64,000 nucleotides of DNA from Endozoicomonas gorgoniicola (GTDB lineage Bacteria; Pseudomonadota; Gammaproteobacteria; Pseudomonadales; Endozoicomonadaceae): positions 2,002,501 through 2,066,500 of the forward strand of contig NZ_JAPFCC010000001.1 of the NCBI RefSeq assembly GCF_025562715.2, read 5' to 3'. A model generated the notes under the pieces. The model saw nothing but the letters and a program-made list of their open reading frames with translations. It was not told where the DNA came from and searched no databases. Positions 25,232 through 34,072 of the stretch are shown in pieces; within the stretch, counting starts at the first letter, position 1; each line of letters begins with the position of its first letter. Both the position numbers and the translations under genes were made by a program.

Positions 25232-26737
25232 ATGAAGGTTTTTAAATACAGCATTCTATTTTCGACTATCTTTGCAGCCAGCACTCAGGCTGAAACGCTC
25301 ACTCGGGATAATGGTGCAGCGGTGGGTGATAACCAGAATTCCTATACAGCTGGGGAGCAAGGCGCAGTTTTCCTTCAGGATGTTCAACTGATTCAAAAAC
25401 TGCAACGCTTTGCCAGAGAGCGTATTCCTGAGCGTGTAGTGCATGCTCGTGGTACCGGTGTTCATGGTGAGTTTGTTGCCAGCAAAAATATTTCTGACTT
25501 AACCTTTGCTTCTGTCTTTGAAAAAGGCAAAAAAACTCCTGTATTCGTTCGATTTTCAACGGTCATTCATGGAAAGGGATCTCCCGAAACTCTCCGTGAT
25601 CCAAGAGGCTTTGCCACCAAATTTTATACGGATGACGGGAACTGGGATCTGGTAGGTAACAATTTACCTGTATTCTTTATCAGGGATGCGATTAAGTTTC
25701 CGGATATGGTTCATTCCCTGAAGCCTTCACCTGTGACTAATCAGCAGGACCCTAACCGCTTCTTTGACTTCTTCAGTCACGTGCCAGAGTCTACTCATAT
25801 GTTGACCTGGGTTTATTCTGACTACGGTACTCCGGCTAATCTCAGGCAGATGGATGGGTTTGGCGTACATGCCTATAAAATGATTAATGAGGAGAATAAA
25901 GTTTCCTACGTTAAATTCCAGTGGAAGAGCCAGCAGGGCATTAACAATCTGAATGCCAGTGAAGCCGCTGAGATACAAGGCAAAGACTTTAGTCATGCGA
26001 CTCGTGATATGTATACTGCTATCGAAAAAGGAAACTACCCCAAATGGGATCTGTACGTTAAGGTACTATCCCCCTCTCAGTTAAATGACTTTGACTATAA
26101 CCCTCTCGACGCAACCAAGAGATGGCTGGATGTTCCGGAAACCAAAGTGGGTACTATGACGCTGAACCGGGTACCGGATAATTTCTTTCAGGAAACTGAG
26201 CAGTCAGCATTTGCACCGGCCAATCTTGTACCGGGTATAGAACCATCGGAAGATCGCCTGTTACAAGGCCGGGTTTTTTCCTACGCCGATACCCAGATGT
26301 ACCGCTTGGGAGCCAACCATCAGCAACTCCCCATAAACCGTGCCAGAGTTCCTGTTACTAACTGGAATCAGGATGGTCAGGGCAACCAGGGTAATCAGAC
26401 ATCCGATGTTAATTACCAGCCGAGCCGTCTTGACCCAAGAACAGAAAGTTTGGAAGGGCGCTATAGTGCAATGCCTTTGAGCGGAAACTACCAACAGAAA
26501 GCCATCAGCAAGCAGCAACCCTTTGCCCAGGCTGGTGTACTGTATCGAAGCTTCAGCAAGGAAGAGCAAGATAACCTGATCAGTAATCTGGCCGGTGATC
26601 TTGGAAAGGTCAGGGACGACGAAACCAGGCACATTATGCTGAGCCACTTTTATCAGGCAGACAAAAACTATGGGACCCGGTTGGCCAAAGCTGTTGGTGG
26701 TGACCTGAGAAAAGTTAAAAATCTGGTGGCCATGTGA
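25232..26737 (+). CDS. katB: Exported heme catalase (KatB-like)
   Basis: A 501-aa catalase with an N-terminal signal peptide (YSILFSTIFAASTQAE), so it acts in the periplasm. AAAGGGGGACC precedes the ATG. Key motifs are RERIPERVVHARGTGVHG with the distal His, DLVGNNLPVFFIRD with the distal Asn, and RVFSYADTQMYRLGANH with the heme Tyr. It differs widely from the cytosolic catalase 4 kb to the left (for example the C-terminal third), so the two are paralogues of different subtype and not a recent duplication. The next gene encodes an ankyrin protein in the same direction after 86 bases, the katB-ankB order known from Pseudomonas. A possible OxyR site lies upstream. Confidence 0.93.
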   Translation: MKVFKYSILFSTIFAASTQAETLTRDNGAAVGDNQNSYTAGEQGAVFLQDVQLIQKLQRFARERIPERVVHARGTGVHGEFVASKNISDLTFASVFEKGKKTPVFVRFSTVIHGKGSPETLRDPRGFATKFYTDDGNWDLVGNNLPVFFIRDAIKFPDMVHSLKPSPVTNQQDPNRFFDFFSHVPESTHMLTWVYSDYGTPANLRQMDGFGVHAYKMINEENKVSYVKFQWKSQQGINNLNASEAAEIQGKDFSHATRDMYTAIEKGNYPKWDLYVKVLSPSQLNDFDYNPLDATKRWLDVPETKVGTMTLNRVPDNFFQETEQSAFAPANLVPGIEPSEDRLLQGRVFSYADTQMYRLGANHQQLPINRARVPVTNWNQDGQGNQGNQTSDVNYQPSRLDPRTESLEGRYSAMPLSGNYQQKAISKQQPFAQAGVLYRSFSKEEQDNLISNLAGDLGKVRDDETRHIMLSHFYQADKNYGTRLAKAVGGDLRKVKNLVAM

Positions 26738-26823
26738 TACCCGTTATTTAAGGCGTATTGATTGAAATGAGGCTATTTGGAACGGCTTATGTTTCTATAG
26801 CCTCTATCATTCCGGATAGAATT

Positions 26824-27297
26824 ATGAACCGTACACTGACTCTGGTTAGTATTCTTTTTGTGTCACTGAGTACATGGGGCAGCAATAGCCAAAAAGAGGC
26901 TAATGAGTTATTAGATTACTTTTTTGCCGCAGCCCGCACCAATAACACCGAAGTATTAAGCACATTTGCGGAGGCTGGTTTTCCTGTGGATGCCAGTAAT
27001 CAAAAAGGATATACGGCCCTGATGGTAGCCACTTACAATGGCCAGCGTAATGCATTTGACTACCTTTTGAAAATAGGTGCCAACCCTTGCTTGCAGGACA
27101 ACAAGGGTAATACTGCCCTGATGGCCGCCATATTCCGTGGTGAACTCTCTATGACTTATCGCTTAATGCAAGAAGGTTGTGACACAGCCCAGACCAATAA
27201 GGCCGGAAACGATGCCAAAGCCTTTGCAGAGGTCTTTGGGCGTAATCAGATTCTACAAAAACTGAAAGCCGACAAGGCTCAGAAGTTTTCAAAATGA
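26824..27297 (+). CDS. ankB: Ankyrin-repeat periplasmic protein, AnkB-like
   Basis: A 157-aa protein from ATG 26824 (MNRTLTLVSILFVSLSTWG), which gives a proper signal peptide; a longer frame upstream lacks one. Two to three ankyrin repeats follow (KGYTALMVATYNGQRNAFDYLLKIGANP, one residue run shown in part: GYTALMVATYNGQ, GNTALMAAIFRGE). In Pseudomonas aeruginosa AnkB is needed for full KatB activity, and the same partner arrangement is seen here. It probably supports or anchors the exported catalase (known for the family, inferred here). Confidence 0.85.
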   Translation: MNRTLTLVSILFVSLSTWGSNSQKEANELLDYFFAAARTNNTEVLSTFAEAGFPVDASNQKGYTALMVATYNGQRNAFDYLLKIGANPCLQDNKGNTALMAAIFRGELSMTYRLMQEGCDTAQTNKAGNDAKAFAEVFGRNQILQKLKADKAQKFSK

Positions 27298-27502
27298 CTC
27301 TTGACATCACCATGCAAACCGACTTGTGGCCGTAACCTCAGTCTTTCTTTTTTCTGTATGGCTCTTAGGGAAGCAGCACTGTAGAATATACCAGTGCTTC
27401 GTCATTCCCGCGAAAGAGGCTGTCGCAAAAGGTGAAAAAATGCGAAATAAACTCTGACCGTCATTCTCGCCTTCGATGGGGTGTTTTTATCTTCTACTTC
27501 CC

Positions 27503-28186
27503 TTATTGCGATGAAGGATTACTGGGATCAGACTCTGCCCGGGGCTGAATAGTTGCAATAACTTTTCCATCAGGTTGTGTGACCATGATTGTCTCTGTTA
27601 ACGGAGTTGAATTAGTAACCACTCTAACCGGTGGTCTTTCTTCATCAGTTGAGCTGATATAGCTTACGCTGATTGTTGTGGGGGAGCTTGGGCCAGAGTT
27701 AAAAGAGCGTGTTGTTGTGACTACTTCGGCGGACGCCTGAGTGAATACGGTTGTATCAGGCGTATTCGGGGCTGAGTGACGCTCTTGTATGTGCTTATTG
27801 AGTCTATATCGTCGTGTATAACCAGATTTACAGACTGGGCAAAGAAACTTTTGTCCTGTATGGGTTTGCATGTGTTTGTTTAAATCACTCTTTCCGGTAA
27901 AACCTTTTTCACAGACCTCACAGCTATATGGCTTTTCACCTGTATGGGTTCGCTTGTGTATGGTTAAATTAGATGAATGGCTAAAATTTTTTCCACAGAC
28001 CTCACAGCTATATGGCTTTTCACCTGTATGGGTTCGCTTGTGTATGGTTAAATTAGACGCATTGGCAAAATCTTGTCCACAGAAATCACAGCTATATGGC
28101 TTATCGCCTGTATGAGTTAGCATGTGTCTGGTGAGTTTGTACTGGTTCGTACAGTTCCTGCCACATTGTGAACATCTAAATGGCAT
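27503..28186 (-). CDS. Eukaryote-like C2H2 zinc-finger protein with five fingers
   Basis: A 227-aa protein. Five C2H2 fingers occupy residues 3-137, with zinc ligands C5/C8/H21/H25, C33/C36/H49/H53, C61/C64/H77/H81, C89/C92/H105/H109 and C116/C119/H132/H137. The linkers are the eukaryotic TGEKPY type (TGDKPYSC, then TGEKPYSC twice, then TGQKFLC). Fingers 2 and 3 are almost identical at the DNA level. Residues 138-227 are a Ser/Thr/Pro-rich tail with no fold visible. No signal peptide. Tandem C2H2 arrays are a hallmark of metazoan transcription factors; the bacterial Ros/MucR type has one finger with other linkers. Transfer from a eukaryote and use as an effector acting on host DNA is my inference. 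Confidence 0.85.
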   Translation of the reverse strand: MPFRCSQCGRNCTNQYKLTRHMLTHTGDKPYSCDFCGQDFANASNLTIHKRTHTGEKPYSCEVCGKNFSHSSNLTIHKRTHTGEKPYSCEVCEKGFTGKSDLNKHMQTHTGQKFLCPVCKSGYTRRYRLNKHIQERHSAPNTPDTTVFTQASAEVVTTTRSFNSGPSSPTTISVSYISSTDEERPPVRVVTNSTPLTETIMVTQPDGKVIATIQPRAESDPSNPSSQ

Positions 28187-28229
28187 ACCAGAACCTCTTT
28201 TACTGCCATTAATTTTCCGGTTTCAAATC

Positions 28230-28530
28230 ATAAGTCTGTTTCTGGAAATTACTGACATAGGAAAAACATGGTAAATTATAGAACTTTCTTTGCTGTCTCG
28301 CGTATTGCAAGCGTTCACTGGAAGTTCCGAACTGTTTATGTTGGTGCAGCCGGAACTGTACTTCATACCACGCCAGCTCCAGAAGATTGAGAACCTGCTT
28401 TAGAGCCGTTGCGTCAAATCCGGCGGCCAGCTCAACACGAAGTCCGCCGGGGCTGACAAGGGTGATGCCTGTTTCCGGTGTTTTGTGAGGTTCTGGCTCT
28501 TGTGCGACAGAAACAAGAATTAGCTGAAAT
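28230..28530 (-). mobile_element. IS66 remnant, tnpA end joined to a tnpC-like start
   Basis: On minus it reads VSVAQEPEPHKTPETGITL and LRVELAAGFDATALKQVLN (the TnpA C-terminus). It goes straight on to VQFRLHQHKQFGTSSERL, which resembles the TnpC N-terminal signature HRQFGxxSE. tnpB is gone. The stretch between the zinc-finger gene and the primase gene is therefore IS debris. Confidence 0.65.
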
Positions 28531-31500
28531 ACAGCCTTACATCATTCGCCGCCCTGAGTTAAAGAAATGGGGTGTGGCAATTGCTCCGGAACCGGTAAAT
28601 TGTTAATTGCCGCTCCCCTTAAGGCTCCCTGTACAACTTTATCATTACCCGTTGATAGCTGCCTGGCTCTACAGCGCCAACGTCTCGCATGCCAGTTAGC
28701 AAATGTTTCTGGTGGCTGCCCCAAAGCCTCCGGCTTATATAATTTCCCTTTAATCTGTGACACCCTGTTCATCCCCTGTTTTGTCGCTTTGAGCTGAATA
28801 TAATGCATCATGCGCTGATAAGACTTCGGCTCAAACCGGTAGTATCGCGCCCTCTGCCCGTTACCGATTCGTACTTGTCTTGACTCTGTTTTCAGACCCA
28901 ACTGGTTCAACAAAAAGCTAATATAGCGATTGGGCTGTTTCGGGCGCACTACCTTTTGATACTGCCCTGTTCCCTGAATCATGGAAGCCGGAATTAACCC
29001 CTGCCGCTTTAACGCCCATGGAAACTCCTTCTCTATTTGCATCACCCTGTCTACTACCTGCCGAGCTTCTGTTTCTGTCCACTCGTTCAGCCAACCGTTG
29101 TTATCGCGCAGAGGTTCAGTCAGATAATGAAGGTATTTCTGCTCCAGCGACTCATATTTCCTATGGCAAAGCTGTGTATCTCTGTCGTCTTCATGGGCTG
29201 CAAGGCTCAGATTATTGGCAAAGGGCGTCATGCAAGCCCGACTGAACTTTCTCGCGCCAATGTCCAACCAGAAATCACAATCGTCTTCAGTGAGTTGTGT
29301 CGCATCAATGCCCAACTCGAGACCAATTCGATAACGCTGGCAGCTTAATTGTTCGATTTCAGTCTTTAAGGACTGACTGGAAAGCTGCTGATACTCCGTT
29401 TCAGACAGCCGTTTTGCCTGAACTAATTTTCGGGGCAGTTCTTCCCTGTGTTTCTGTCGTATAGCTTTTAACTCGTCGGCAACACCGCTATTGTCATCCT
29501 CCGGATTCTGGCTTTCAGACAATGGCGTTACCGTGATATTGCGTTGCTCCAGATAATTCCACAGAGCATTGGCACCCATTTTTAACAGCCTTGCTTTACT
29601 GGCCCTTTGTCGCTCGACAAATCCCACATAGTCACTGGCATAAGCAGGTTTTGAAGTATCAAATCCCGCCATACGCTCCAGACAGTGAATCCGCTGTAAG
29701 AAGTCCTCGCAATCTCTGGAGGGCGGCATTAAATCCCCTATCACGGTAAATTCCTCTGTTTTGCGATAACGGAACATCTGCTGCATGATGGCCGGGGCAT
29801 CCAGTTTGTTGTAGCTGAAGACATAGCAATGATCCGGTTTAACGCTGGTAACAGACAAACCGCCTACAATCGCAGGAGAATACAGCACCATAGAGTATTT
29901 CGGGGCTTCTGTTTCGGGCTGTTGTAAAAATAACTTACCTTCTTGGTGTGAGCTGTTATTGGCATGAATGGACAGGCAACTCAGGTTTGGGTTGCTCTGC
30001 TCAACTTGCTCCTGCAGGTCATTGACCAGCTTTTTGCTGTCGGAAGCCACGGTAATAATCTGTCCCAGCTTGATCCGATCCTGCAAGTCGGCAATAGCGG
30101 CATTTCTGGCTTTGATTCCTGTGCCAAAACCTACCTTGATATCACTGTCTTCAAAGGGCTTGTCATACACCTCCATTCTGTCGCATAGGTGTGGGAACCA
30201 TTCACGGAACTGCCAGAGGCAGTCTGACGATAAATCCGCATCCATGCACAAAACCACACCACTGTTTTCGATGGTTTTTTCGATCAAGTCCAACAGTGTA
30301 TAAAATACTGCCTCCGGGCGGTCGATTTTACCGCTGGTAAACGCCGACAGTATCTGGGTAATCTCATCGAGCAGCAGTACATCTATTTTCTTGATGGAAC
30401 CGTCAGCGTTTTTATAGACCGGAGTTACCTGTAACTTGTTCAGGCTATGAACCGTCGTTGCCAGCCTGTTAACCGTCGCTGCACTGTCTGGATGCAGGCT
30501 TTGGTAATGATCCAGCCCAAAGCTTTCTGCCACCTCCTGTGTCAGCGCACAGTTAGCACTGACCGATAAAATCCGGGCTTCCGGATTTTGGCTCAGACCA
30601 TGAACCAGCGCTCTGGCGGTCTTTGTTTTTCCAGTGCCATGCCCTGCTTTGATAAAAATTAACTGCTCTGGACTCAGATCAATGGTTCTTGGGCTGATGC
30701 TGTCTGTGATCCGGTGATAATGAGTCCCCAGAGACTGGATCAACTTTGGTGAAAACGAATCATTCTGACGAACGACGTCCAGTTGTTGCCGACGATAGCC
30801 GTACAGTTTATGGGACAAGCCTTTGAGCGTGTCAGGATGCACACAGAACCGGCAGGCCATGTTGATAGCATCCATCATTTGCTGCTCAGACAGCCGGGCT
30901 GGTACCAGATGGTGAAACCGCTGAATGATTTTCAGGGCAGCACTGACGGCCTGAACTGGGCATTCAGAACAAATCGATTGCAAAGTAGCTATGGCCTGCT
31001 TGAAATTCTGCTGACTGATCCTGTCTGAAAGCAGTGAATTTGTTGTGACAGTTTGCAGGTCAATCGAAACCAGTGGTGGCCGTGCAGGTTGTAATAGTTG
31101 CTGTTTAAGAGCGGCTAATCCTTCACGCTGTCGTACATCACTCCAGTCATCGCCAAACTGCTCAGGTACAAGCCATTGGTAGCCAGTTCGCTGGCAGGCA
31201 AAAATTCCTGGCAGGTCGTGATCCAGTGCGACCACCCACTGATTTTTCAGGTGCGGCCACTGCTCTGTTAGCTGCGACACTATGGACGCGGCATTGTTCT
31301 CTCCAACAATGCTTATGGCAGGTTCACCTGTTGCCAGATAAACGCTGACACTATCAGCTATCCCTCCCACGATTCTTACTGTACCCACATAGTCAGGCAG
31401 CTCTGCAATAGTCATCCCCACCAGAGCAAAACACTTTGAAGTCTGCGTGTGGCGGGTGACTTTTTTATTGTCACTTGGACTGAAACGATCCGGGCATCGT

Positions 31501-31579
31501 TTATGGGTAGTGGGGTAAACCTGATATTTTGTAGTTGTTTGCTAAAATACGGCGTATGCCGTATTTGTCATGGTGCGAT

Positions 31580-31864
31580 ATGAAAATGTGCTCCACGCCA
31601 GTTCACTGCCCGAAATGTGGCGGTAATGACGTTAAAAGCTTTGGTTACAGTGTTCATAATGTTCCTCGCTACTTTTGCTGTAATGCTGAATGTGAAACCA
31701 AGTCCTTTATGCTTGAGTACCGGTATAAAGCTTATGAGCCAGGCGTTAAAGAAAAAGTCGTCGATATGGCAATTAATGGTGGCGGCATCAGGGATACAAG
31801 CAGGGTTTTGGGAATTAATAAAAAAACAGTAATAAACACATTAAAAAAAAAGAGAAAGGCTTAG
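31580..31864 (+). CDS. IS1 InsA-like protein
   Basis: 94 residues from ATG 31580 (MKMCSTPVHCPKCGGNDVKS). It has the zinc-ribbon pair CPKCGG and later FCCNAEC, then an HTH (GGGIRDTSRVLGINKKTVI). InsA alone represses and binds the IS1 ends; the complete transposase arises by frameshift into insB. A run of nine A (31842-31850) near the end is a suitable slippery site. Confidence 0.85.
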   Translation: MKMCSTPVHCPKCGGNDVKSFGYSVHNVPRYFCCNAECETKSFMLEYRYKAYEPGVKEKVVDMAINGGGIRDTSRVLGINKKTVINTLKKKRKA

Positions 31865-31890
31865 TTCAAGTTAATCCAAATATTCAGAAA

Positions 31891-32343
31891 ATGGATCTTG
31901 GAACGGGTGCTGTGATTCACGTAGGCCGTGCCTGCCAAGAGTCTGAGATAGATGAACAGTGGTCGTATGTGTTTGAAAAAAGTAACCAGCGTTGGCTTTG
32001 GCATGCAGTTGATCATGCGACCAATACTGTTTTGGCTTACGTTTTTGGGAAACGAAAGGATGAGGTTTTCAAAAAACTAAAAGAGCTTCTTGAACCATTT
32101 GGTATCAAGAAATTTTATACTGATGATTGGGGAGCCTATGAACGTAATCTCGACGAAAGCAGACACATCATTGGAAAAGAAAATACTCAGAAAATTGAAC
32201 GTAAAAACCTGAATTTTAGAACTTGGATTAAGCGTCTGGCCAGAAAGACAATATGCTTTTCAAAGTTAGAACAAATGCACGATATTGTTATTGGCCTGTT
32301 GATCAACAAAATCGAATTTGGCATTGACATCCATGAAATATAA
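31891..32343 (+). CDS. IS1 InsB-like transposase catalytic part
   Basis: 150 residues with the IS1 DDE elements: DEQWSYVFEKSNQRWLWHAV with the first Asp, FYTDDWGAYER with the second, and the ENTQKIERKNLNFRTWIKRL signature of IS1 with the Glu. The frame is -1 relative to InsA, so an InsAB' fusion by programmed -1 shifting in the preceding A-run is expected. The frame in fact continues open upstream to that A-run. It ends at the TAA next to the right terminal repeat. Confidence 0.88.
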   Translation: MDLGTGAVIHVGRACQESEIDEQWSYVFEKSNQRWLWHAVDHATNTVLAYVFGKRKDEVFKKLKELLEPFGIKKFYTDDWGAYERNLDESRHIIGKENTQKIERKNLNFRTWIKRLARKTICFSKLEQMHDIVIGLLINKIEFGIDIHEI

Positions 32344-32662
32344 CAGGTTTGCCCCACTACCCGTTTATGTAATACGCCTCTTGGGTATATCCGCTCATAG
32401 CCGTATAACTGTCCCAGTGTATTCATCAGTGGGTATTCGAGGCAATCTCCGTACCACTGGTCGTGGGTAATTCTTAGTCCCACAAGTTGTTGCATCAATT
32501 CCAGACTGAGCTGTTTTTCCTGTAGGTAGCCTGTGGGGTCAGTGCTACTCTTTTGTTCTCTTGCTGCTTGGTGAGTTTGGGTATTAAAAACGACTGGTAC
32601 TGCCCCCTGAAGACCAGAACCAGGTTCCATCCGACAAGTGTCATTCAACATGGCAAAAGACC

Positions 32663-32691
32663 TTGCCAAGTATGTCATTGCAGACTAAATA
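32663..32691 (+). promoter_or_regulatory. Candidate sigma-70 promoter for a small RNA
   Basis: TTGCCA (32663-32668), a 17-base spacer and TAAATA (32686-32691), on the plus strand over the start of the minus-strand primase gene. The spacing is ideal and the boxes are moderate matches. Transcription would begin around 32697, right at the first stem of the predicted RNA. Confidence 0.45.
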
Positions 32692-32696
32692 ATCAG

Positions 32697-32780
32697 ATGC
32701 AATGCTTGGCTATTCTCGGCACGGGTCGCATTGCATAAGAAGCTCGCAGGGCTGACTGCTACATCATGCGGGCTTTTTTT
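32697..32780 (+). ncRNA. Candidate antisense copy-control RNA over the primase leader
   Basis: About 84 nt. The first stem is ATGCAATGC (32697-32705) with GCATTGCAT (32727-32735), a perfect 9-bp stem with a 21-nt loop starting TTGGC. The second is AGCTCGCA (32741-32748) with TGCGGGCT (32767-32774), one G-U pair, followed by seven T, a proper Rho-independent terminator. A promoter fits just upstream. The RNA would be complementary to the untranslated leader of the replication gene, which starts at 32678 on the other strand. That is the geometry of plasmid ctRNAs. Existence and function are inferred. Confidence 0.5.
32741..32780 (+). terminator. Rho-independent terminator of the candidate small RNA
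   Basis: Stem AGCTCGCA/TGCGGGCT closing directly onto TTTTTTT (32774-32780), plus strand. No plus-strand protein gene precedes it, which makes a small RNA the likely user. Confidence 0.65.
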
Positions 32781-33328
32781 ACTTCTCAAAACCTGCTTGA
32801 GAGCAAAGCAAGCGCAATCCCGTGTAATAAACAAATAACTACTCATTTGAGAGCAGTAATGAAATTCACAGGAAAAGCACTCAAGTTTTGATGCTCATAC
32901 TTATATGCCAAATCCCTTGCTCAGTACGGCACTGGTCGTATTTATAATATTGCGAAAGGAAAGTTCGTTTATCTGCCAATTGTGACTGGAATAAGCTTTC
33001 AATTAGGGTCAGGTTCGTCATGATCATACTCTCAGAGCAATCATGCCGAAGCCTTATCAAGCTGTAAGTTTGCTATACTTACTCAGTCTTGACGGGGCTT
33101 CGTAAATGCTTGTGTCGTTTTGTCAAGATAGCGTGCTTGCACGTGCCCCTCACTTCGTTGCACCGAGGTGAGGGGTTTGCTGCACGCAACTGTTTCTTAA
33201 TTTAAGCAGTCACCTACGAAAACGAGTAACTTTTTCTCGCTAGTGGTAAATACTTAGTACGAATCGTTATTGTTTTCTATCGAAGCTTGTTTAAGCTTTC
33301 CTCATCAAGCTACAACATGGAAAGCAAC
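32781..33328. other. Intergenic region, leader of the AT-rich island
   Basis: No gene that I would call. TTGAGAGCA occurs twice (about 32793 and 32849), perhaps part of an origin, though two copies are too few to name iterons. 33146-33175 is a perfect hairpin, CCCCTCAC with GTGAGGGG, followed by TTTG, that could end a transcript. From about 33200 on the sequence becomes AT-rich and should hold the promoter of the LuxR-type gene. Confidence 0.4.
33146..33175. terminator. Strong hairpin, possible terminator
   Basis: CCCCTCAC (33146-33153) and GTGAGGGG (33168-33175) pair perfectly. Only three T follow on plus. It separates the plasmid-like replication region from the AT-rich island. Confidence 0.45.
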
Positions 33329-34072
33329 ATGAATGAAATTACCCTGTGTCAATCTGAGTTTCCTGTCGTGAACTTATCTAGTGATGAATTAGACCGAATG
33401 AATGAAAGTCCCGACTTTTTTCATATCGTCGATAATGAACATCGGTGCTATTTTGTAAATGATAGCTGGTGTAGACTTCACAATATTAAGCGAGGTTCTC
33501 TCGATGGACTGCCTTACTCAGCAATTCCACATAAAGCATATGATACATGTTGTGATCGTTTTGAAGAGCATGATCTTCAGGTTTTCAGAAGTAAAAAGAC
33601 TGTTCCTAGTTTGGAAATACATGAATATAGCAAAAATGAATGGTTAGCTTTACTTCTTATCATTGCTCCCGTATTTGAAGACAATAATATCAGTGGACTT
33701 ATCTGTTCGGCAAAGCCACTACCTGTTTTTTTAGCCGACAAATATCATAAAATTCGATCCCAAATATCAACATCGCTGGTAAAAACAGGATTTGGAATGA
33801 AGCTTTCAAATCCTGAAAAATTACATGATGCTGAATTCGATACAGCATACTTGTTCTTAATGGGTTTGCAACCTAAACAAATAGCAGCATATAGGAATGT
33901 ATCTGAAAATACAGTTTATGCAACATTAACAAACATAAGAATAAAGTGTGGTCTTGAAAAAGGAAAGCAGATAATTGACTACGGAATGGAAAATCAATGG
34001 TATGACTATATACCAAATATGTTTAGAAGAGCAGAAACAGCTCTCAGGATAAACAACTATCGCTTAGTGTGA
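33329..34072 (+). CDS. PAS-LuxR type transcription regulator
   Basis: A 247-aa protein from ATG 33329 (MNEITLCQSEFPVVNL), chosen for GGAAAG just upstream; ATG 33317 is an alternative. Residues 25-130 look like a PAS sensor (SPDFFHIVDNEHRCYFVNDS at its start, the usual PAS opening). Residues 180-225 are a LuxR-type HTH (YLFLMGLQPKQIAAYRNVS, ENTVYATLTNIRIKCGL). No response-regulator Asp domain is present. It overlaps the next gene by four bases (GTGTGA), so both are made together. The strong A+T bias is shared with the next three genes. It probably controls this island; the ligand is unknown. Confidence 0.75.
   Translation: MNEITLCQSEFPVVNLSSDELDRMNESPDFFHIVDNEHRCYFVNDSWCRLHNIKRGSLDGLPYSAIPHKAYDTCCDRFEEHDLQVFRSKKTVPSLEIHEYSKNEWLALLLIIAPVFEDNNISGLICSAKPLPVFLADKYHKIRSQISTSLVKTGFGMKLSNPEKLHDAEFDTAYLFLMGLQPKQIAAYRNVSENTVYATLTNIRIKCGLEKGKQIIDYGMENQWYDYIPNMFRRAETALRINNYRLV

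Larger units (their letters stand above)
31506..32361 (+). mobile_element. Complete IS1-type element
   Basis: Terminal repeats GGTAGTGGGGTAAACCTG at 31506 and, inverted, CAGGTTTGCCCCACTACC ending at 32361. The 8-bp duplication CGTTTATG is present at 31498-31505 and 32362-32369. It carries insA- and insB-like frames with an A-run between them. It was inserted into the primase gene in the opposite direction and appears intact. Confidence 0.9.
28542..32678 (-). pseudogene. Plasmid-type primase/helicase gene interrupted by an IS1 element
   Basis: Removing the IS1-type element and one target copy joins the N-terminal part (32678-32370) to the rest (31505-28542) in the same frame, giving 1090 codons without a stop. 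At the junction GVLHK runs on to RCPDRFSPSDNKK. Downstream comes a Toprim-like domain (VRIVGGIADSVSVYLATGE, then WVVALDHDLPG). An SF2/AAA-type helicase part follows with Walker A in FIKAGHGTGKTKTARAL and Walker B in VLLLDEITQIL. The plan resembles the plasmid replication proteins called CyRepA1, though I cannot confirm the family. The 959-residue downstream part, from Met at 31421, could still be made and holds both domains. The gene suggests a plasmid origin for this stretch. Confidence 0.8.

Noticed and set aside
27298..27502. Search for a gene or RNA between ankB and the zinc-finger gene
   Set aside because: No frame with a start signal and no clear structure; treated as plain intergenic sequence.
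27870..28115. Open frame on plus with internal repeats
   Set aside because: It is the complement of the zinc-finger repeats; the repetition comes from the real gene on minus.
32793..32860. Repeated TTGAGAGCA as replication iterons
   Set aside because: Only two copies, not phased; not enough to call an origin.
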